Source: Nannochloropsis oceanica
Lineage: Eukaryota; Sar; Eustigmatophyceae; Eustigmatales; Monodopsidaceae
Assembly (NCBI GenBank): GCA_004519485.1
Contig: CP038116.1
Span: 620,001-684,000 of the forward strand
Direction of reading: 5' to 3'
DNA: 64,000 nucleotides
Below are positions 59,112 to 64,000 of this stretch, piece after piece (the stretch's first letter is position 1; each line of letters starts with the position of its first letter). A program made the position numbers and the translations under genes. The notes under the pieces are model-generated. The model saw nothing but the letters and a program-made list of their open reading frames with translations, made no database searches and was not told where the DNA came from.

Positions 59112-61783
59112 TTACAGCGTCTGGACGTGACGCCGCCGCATGTTGCAACACGAAGAAAAATAGAAGGTAATCGGGAGAAGAAAAGGGGGCCGTAGGGGCG
59201 ACAAAAAGCAGGGTTGACGATGCTTCGACCGCAGTGTCGTCGCTTCTTCTTCACTCACTCTTGCGTTGCCGCTCCCTTTCAATGTGAGAACCCTGTAGGT
59301 TGTGAAGATACGTTCGTATGGAAAAAGCGGGGGGAGAAGGAGTATGTGAGAGGGAGTGACGGAGCCGAGACCGAATTTTATTATTATTGGAGACCACAAT
59401 AGAAGGCAGCTTTTGACGCTCGACTGCATAATTTTTCTCGTCTTCTTGCTCGCCTCATGGACATGCAGAGGTGTGAGTGGCTCTGTTTGCGCCTGTGGTT
59501 AGGTTTATGCGTGAGACTGACGAAGATGAAGGCAGGAGGCTAGCCTGGCCAGGAAGGGCAAAACTTGGCTTCTTGCACCAGTCAGGACTCGTCCTTCTTC
59601 TCTCTTTATGTAAGAATATGCATGTGTCACTGTTTGTGCATGTGGGGCTGGCTGCATGGATGATTAGCTAGGGGAAGGGAAATACCGAACCCGGAGGGAG
59701 GATCGACGCGAAGGCGGAGGGAAGGACGGAGAGGGAGCCTTCTGTTGTGGGCGTTGTACACCAGCCAACACCACCCACTCAAGGAGACCTTGTAAAGCGC
59801 ACTCATGTACGACCATCGAAAGGGTGTTTACAGTGATCCCGTCACAGCGGCCCTGGCCCCTTTCTCTGATAAGGAGGCAAAGGTTTGAAGAAAACGCGCC
59901 TGCGGCTTCTTGTGTCTTTGCGTCGGCTCCAGGGCTGGAGCGAAGAGTGTGGGTCAAAAAGGCAGGGCATCGTCCCATCCGGAAAAAACAGACCGTGTGT
60001 CACGGGGACATTACCAGATGCTTAACTGTGTCATTGTTCTCATTGCCGCGTGAACCAGTGTCATCTCAGGTCGAACTAGGCGTAAGAGGAGGGGCCTGCT
60101 GCCGACGGGCCACACAGAGAAAGAACACTCTGATGACCAGTATATCTTATTCCATTTATGATACTTTTTTTAAGCGCAGCCTTTCGGCGTCCGATTTTGG
60201 TGGTGGAACCGTGAATGTCGCTTGCAGCAAAACACTGACAGCATGCCCAATTTCTTCAAGGCTCCGTCGAGGTAACTTGTACGGTGGTGGGCCGTGCATG
60301 CACATCAAACGGGGCGTGGATCTTCAGAGTGTTGTTTCAGCGACTCCCTCGATCTCGAAAAAAGAAAAAAGGGATTAGATGATGTCACCCGGTGACATCA
60401 CCTAAATCCGACGAGTCTGCGCTCCCCATCTTCGTCCACTTGAATTGTACGGGGAGGGGGATAACAAGGCGATGGTATCCTATGTTTTTGTTGTGCAAAC
60501 GACGGAAAACATGATAATTTGGGTAACGGGTAAGTCGACGAATATGCTCGACGAGGCACGTCTCCGTCACGGAACAAATCATTGCCGGGGGGAACGGGGG
60601 GGGGGCGCGAAAACTGAAGTATTCTTGTGACTGAATTGTGTCAATCAATGAGAGAAAATGAGAACAAATCCGTCGAAACTATCAAATTTTGACCAAAATG
60701 CCTCTGGTCTAGCCCATGCTGCGTGGAACGCGAGGGGTGGGTCTTGCAATTGCAGGGCAATAAAAATTGAAGGGCACGGGGGCCGAACAACTGGGAGATA
60801 TGCCCTATAGCATGCGAATGGGGGGCATCAAGAGCCAAAACATTCGCGAAATACCAACGAATAGCATAAATCCAATCAAGGCTGCACTTATCAGAGCCAA
60901 AACATAAAAATGTGCTGTCAACCTCTTTCCCAGTGTGCTAAGCACAATGGAAAACTACGTCCCCCTTCAGAAAGATGCCATTACTGATTTCAATCAGCAC
61001 GCGCGTCGTGCACGCATTACCCCCTTACTAGAAAGCATTCACCTGAAGCCAAGTAAATGATTCTAAACCTAAATGCATGGAGATGCAGGACCATAAAAAA
61101 GTAAAACCCGATTGGGGTCCGGCAAGGCTGCCCTGAGAACGACTGACTGCGTGATCGCGGCGACAAAACCAACCTTTTTGGAAAATGGCTAGAGCAGCAG
61201 GCTTACTGGTAGATAAGAGATATCAAGAATCTAAACTTGCTTCCCGCTTCAGCCTTTAACTGTGATGACCGTGACCCACCTATCCTCACAAGAAAATAGA
61301 CCAATCCCACCACACACGCCTTAAAAGCACAAACCAGTCGCACAGAAAGACATCATATTTCCACCGATAAACGCAAAAATGATCGCTACTTTATTTCAAA
61401 GAAACAAAACGGGGGAAAAAAGGAAACTATGTTATACAAACTCGCTGCGGCAGCAGGTCTCCAAAGTTTCTCAATTACTGGGGCCGTTGGAATCACCATC
61501 GCCGTCGTCGTCTTCCGCCGCCGAGGCAGAAGCAACATGAAGTCACCGACGGACCTTCAACCCCGGTGAACGCTGCGGTTCCCCGCGTGTGCGCGAGAGG
61601 GTTTGTTCGTCTTCGTCCTTGGAAATGCTGGGCACGTCTGCCGGTGCTTTATGGTTGTCCCCGCTCTGTCGCCCCAACACGCTGACGATGCTGATGACGA
61701 GACCTCGCCCACCATAACTCCTTCAGCAGGTCAGACCTCCTAAACAACCTCGAGCACACTATTCCCAAACCAACGTACGAATC
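59112..61783. other. 2.7 kb region without a supported gene, unusual composition
   Basis: Between the divergent Gln-rich and acyl-CoA dehydrogenase genes. It contains a 184-codon plus frame at 59824-60378 with no motif and no codon bias I can judge. The part 60640-61440 has no CCCT or GGGA tracts and is richer in A and T than any other long stretch. A 46-codon plus frame at 61429-61569 has a hydrophobic span (FSITGAVGITIAVVVF) followed by RRRGR; coding status is uncertain. A 21-base palindrome lies at 60380-60400. Confidence 0.4.
60380..60400. repeat. inverted repeat TGATGTCACC / GGTGACATCA with 1-base spacer
   Basis: Two perfect 10-base arms around a single C. TGATGTCA resembles bZIP/CRE-type half sites, so it may be a protein-binding site, though no target gene is close. 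Confidence 0.7.
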
Positions 61784-63989
61784 ATGAGGATGCTCTGCAG
61801 CAGCGTGGTGGGCCGACGTACATCAGCAGCTCTCTTCTTGCAGCGCGGCGGCGTGGCCGGCTCCAAGCGAACCCTGGCTGCCACGGACGTAAGAGGTACG
61901 TCCTGCACTTTTATCCCCAACTCTCTTCGTCATCGCTGCTGTCCGTCGCTCGTTTGCTGTGAGGATATATTAGGGTCGGCTACGGCGTCTCTTAGTGAGG
62001 GAAGTTACGTTCTGTGCTTCTCCCCGTCCCACTCATGCCTTCCTCCCTCCCTCCCCTTTCCCCTTGCCACCTTTCCCCGCAGCCTACACCAGCGTGAGCA
62101 CCCTGCCAGAGGAATACAGGTCCATCCGCGAGATGGTTCGATCGTTCGCAGACACAGAATTGGTTCCTAATGCCGCCAAGTGGGATCAAGAGCACACTTT
62201 TCCGGCTGACCAGGTGGGTTTCTAGCTGCTATGTATTTCCTGCTTTCGAGGCCTCCCTCCCTCCCTCCCTCCCTCCCTTCCGAGAGCCGTATACTTGACC
62301 GCTCTATCCTTCCTCCCTTCCTCCCTCCCTTCCCCTAGATCAAAGCCATTGGCGAGATGGGTCTTATGGGTGTGTCGGTGCCCGAGGAGTACGGAGGGGC
62401 AGGGATGGACTACATGGCCTATGCCATCGCGATTGAAGAGCTCAGCCGCGGTTGCGCGTCCACGGGGGTACGTTCTTCCCTCCCTCCCTCCCTTCCTCCC
62501 TCCCTTCCTTCCTTCCTCCTCCACTGCTTTCCTCTTTTTTGTCGCTTGCCGAGTCCTCCTCACTTACTCCGTGATCCCTCCCTCCCGCCCTCCCTCCCGC
62601 CCTCCCTCCCTCCCTCCCTCCCTCCCTCAGGTCATCGCCAGCGTGAACAACTCGCTGTACTGCGGCCCCATTGAGGCGTTCGGCACAGAGGCTCAGAAGA
62701 AGGAGTGGTAAGTCCAAATTATCCCTCGCTTCCTCTATCCCTCCTTCCCTCCCTCCCTCCAACCTTCCCTCCCTCCCTCACCCCCTCCCTCCGTAGGCTG
62801 GCCCCCTACGCCTCTGGTGCCAATGTCGGTTGCTTTGGTCTGTCGGAGCCGGGGAATGGGAGCGATGCCGGCGCTGCCTCCACCACGGCAGTATTACACG
62901 GAGATGAGTACATTCTGAACGGAAGCAAGGCCTGGATTACCAACGCCCACGAGGCGAGCGCGGCCATCGTCTTTGCCACCACTGATAAAAGCCTGAAGCA
63001 TAAAGGTAGGTAGGCGGTTTTTTTCCTTCCTCCCTCCCTCCCTCCCTCCCTCCCTCCCTCCCACTATCCTTCAGGCATCGGAGCGTTTCTGGTAATAACC
63101 CCGGTCCTCCCTCCCTCCCTCCTTCAATCCCTCAGGTATCTCCGCCTTCATCGTTCCTCGGGACACCCCCGGCTTCACGGTGGGAAAGAAGGAGGACAAG
63201 CTGGGCATTCGCGCCTCTTCCACGGCTACCCTCACCTTCGAAGATGTCAAGGTTCCCAAGGCAAGCCTTCCCTCCCTCCCTCCCTCCCTCCCTCCCTCCC
63301 TCCCTCCATCCATCCTTGTGTTGTTCTTCTTTCCTTGTCCATGACTCCATCGAGCTCGAGCTCTCAGTGCTTATTCCCCTCCCTTCCACTCCCTCCCTCC
63401 CCCTCCCTCCCTCCCTCCCTCCCTCCCTTCTTCCCTCCTATGGTTGCTCTCGACAGCGGTCGTATCACATCTCATGGTCAATGCTCACACCCCACCCTCC
63501 CTCCCTCCCTCCCTCCCTCCCTCCAGGCTAACCTGCTGGGGGCCTCGGGCATGGGCTTCCGTATTGCGATGGTCACCCTCGACAGTGGCCGTATTGGGAT
63601 CGCGGCCCAAGCCCTCGGCATCGCACAGGCAGCTCTTGAGGTATGCAGCCCTCCCTCCCTCCTTCCCTTCCTCCCTCCCTCCCTCCCGTGTTTCTCGGTA
63701 GTGGTGATGGATGACAGGCACAGCCCGAGACGTGAGCCGTCAGGGGCCCTTGTCGGAGAAAGAAAAAGAAGAAGGGAGGGAGGGAGGGGACGCTCAGGGA
63801 AGGCCGTCTGAGTCGAAATCGGACCCAACGATTACTGAGTTCCGATCTCACCCCCCCCCCTCCCTCCCTCCCTCCCTCCCTCCCTCCAGTGTGCCGTCAA
63901 ATACTCCAAGGACCGCAAGGCCTTCGGGCAGCCCATCTCTAAAATGTATGCCATCCAACTTAAACTCTCCCAAATGGCCAGCGCCCTCG
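61784..63989 (+). CDS. short-chain acyl-CoA dehydrogenase, mitochondrial, 3' partial
   Basis: Eight exons are visible: 61784..61895, 62083..62213, 62339..62467, 62631..62707, 62797..63005, 63136..63260, 63527..63640 and 63890..63989; the gene continues past the right edge. The N-terminus ([20 protein letters not shown], Arg-rich, few acids) looks like a mitochondrial presequence. Motifs: [46 protein letters not shown] (FAD-binding signature), [47 protein letters not shown] and [11 protein letters not shown]. The pattern fits SCAD (ACADS). It oxidises short acyl-CoA to enoyl-CoA and passes electrons to ETF. The intron after VPK is GC-AG (AAG|GCAAGC). Two introns contain degenerate copies of exon segments. 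The catalytic Glu lies beyond the window. Confidence 0.93.
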
Positions 63990-64000
63990 GTACGTCCTCC

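Noticed and set aside
59824-60378. 184-codon plus-strand open frame
   Set aside because: No motif, no splice partner, no hydrophobic or repeat structure that suggests a protein; left as part of the unassigned region.
61585-61745. Minus-strand open segment that reads like a charged protein tail (KAPADVPSISKDEDEQ)
   Set aside because: It has no start codon, sits directly against the start of the plus-strand acyl-CoA dehydrogenase gene and has no upstream exon to join.

Overview
The window is nuclear DNA of a gene-dense microalga. Genes have many short introns, and most splice boundaries are GT-AG. Two products carry a hydrophobic signal followed by a transit-like segment, as expected for a secondary red-type plastid in a stramenopile. 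Introns full of (CCCT)n/(GGGA)n tracts are what I would expect of an eustigmatophyte such as Nannochloropsis/Microchloropsis. That placement is inference from gene style; no database was searched.

Layout, left to right: a SAM methyltransferase (+, 0.6-1.8 kb); a secreted class-3 lipase (-, 2.4-4.0); a long MYND-finger plus HECT-like (UBE3D-type) gene (-, 5.6-9.6) head-to-head with a JmjC/cupin-8 gene (+, 9.9-12.9); box C/D snoRNP assembly factor BCD1 (+, 13.5-16.7); Rab geranylgeranyltransferase beta (-, 16.9-19.4) head-to-head with a membrane-anchored START protein (+, 19.7-22.1); a SulP/SLC26 transporter (-, 22.5-25.3); a PsbP-domain plastid protein (-, 26.2-27.6) head-to-head with a small membrane coiled-coil protein (+, 28.0-29.0); RFC5 clamp-loader subunit (+, 29.8-32.3); a YAE1/LTO1-type protein (-, 32.7-33.4) head-to-head with VPS37 (+, 33.6-35.0); a second class-3 lipase (-, 35.5-39.2); an intronless PsbP-like protein (-, 39.9-41.0); an unknown Gln/Ser-rich protein (-, 41.8-43.2); a DUF599 membrane protein (+, 44.3 into an assembly gap); a gap-truncated membrane protein (-, 46.7-47.2) head-to-head with an SDE2 homologue carrying CCCH and SPRY domains (+, 47.7-52.0); a 1.8 kb-codon Gln-rich protein with three winged-helix-like repeats (-, 53.6-59.1); and a short-chain acyl-CoA dehydrogenase running off the right edge (+, 61.8-64.0).

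The genes form no pathway or operon. They are housekeeping functions (DNA replication, snoRNP and splicing factors, ubiquitin, vesicle traffic) mixed with lipid-related functions (two lipases, START, acyl-CoA dehydrogenase) and plastid functions. Exon models were built by matching splice phase and family motifs. Most close in frame; three gene models (MYND-HECT_2, BCD1, and the gap-interrupted pair) do not close cleanly.

The most unusual signals concern introns. First, many introns have a (GGGA)n tract just after the donor and a (TCCC)n tract just before the acceptor, so the two ends can base-pair. Second, degenerate copies of short coding segments ('exon echoes') sit in an adjacent intron or 3' flank of four different genes, next to these tracts.
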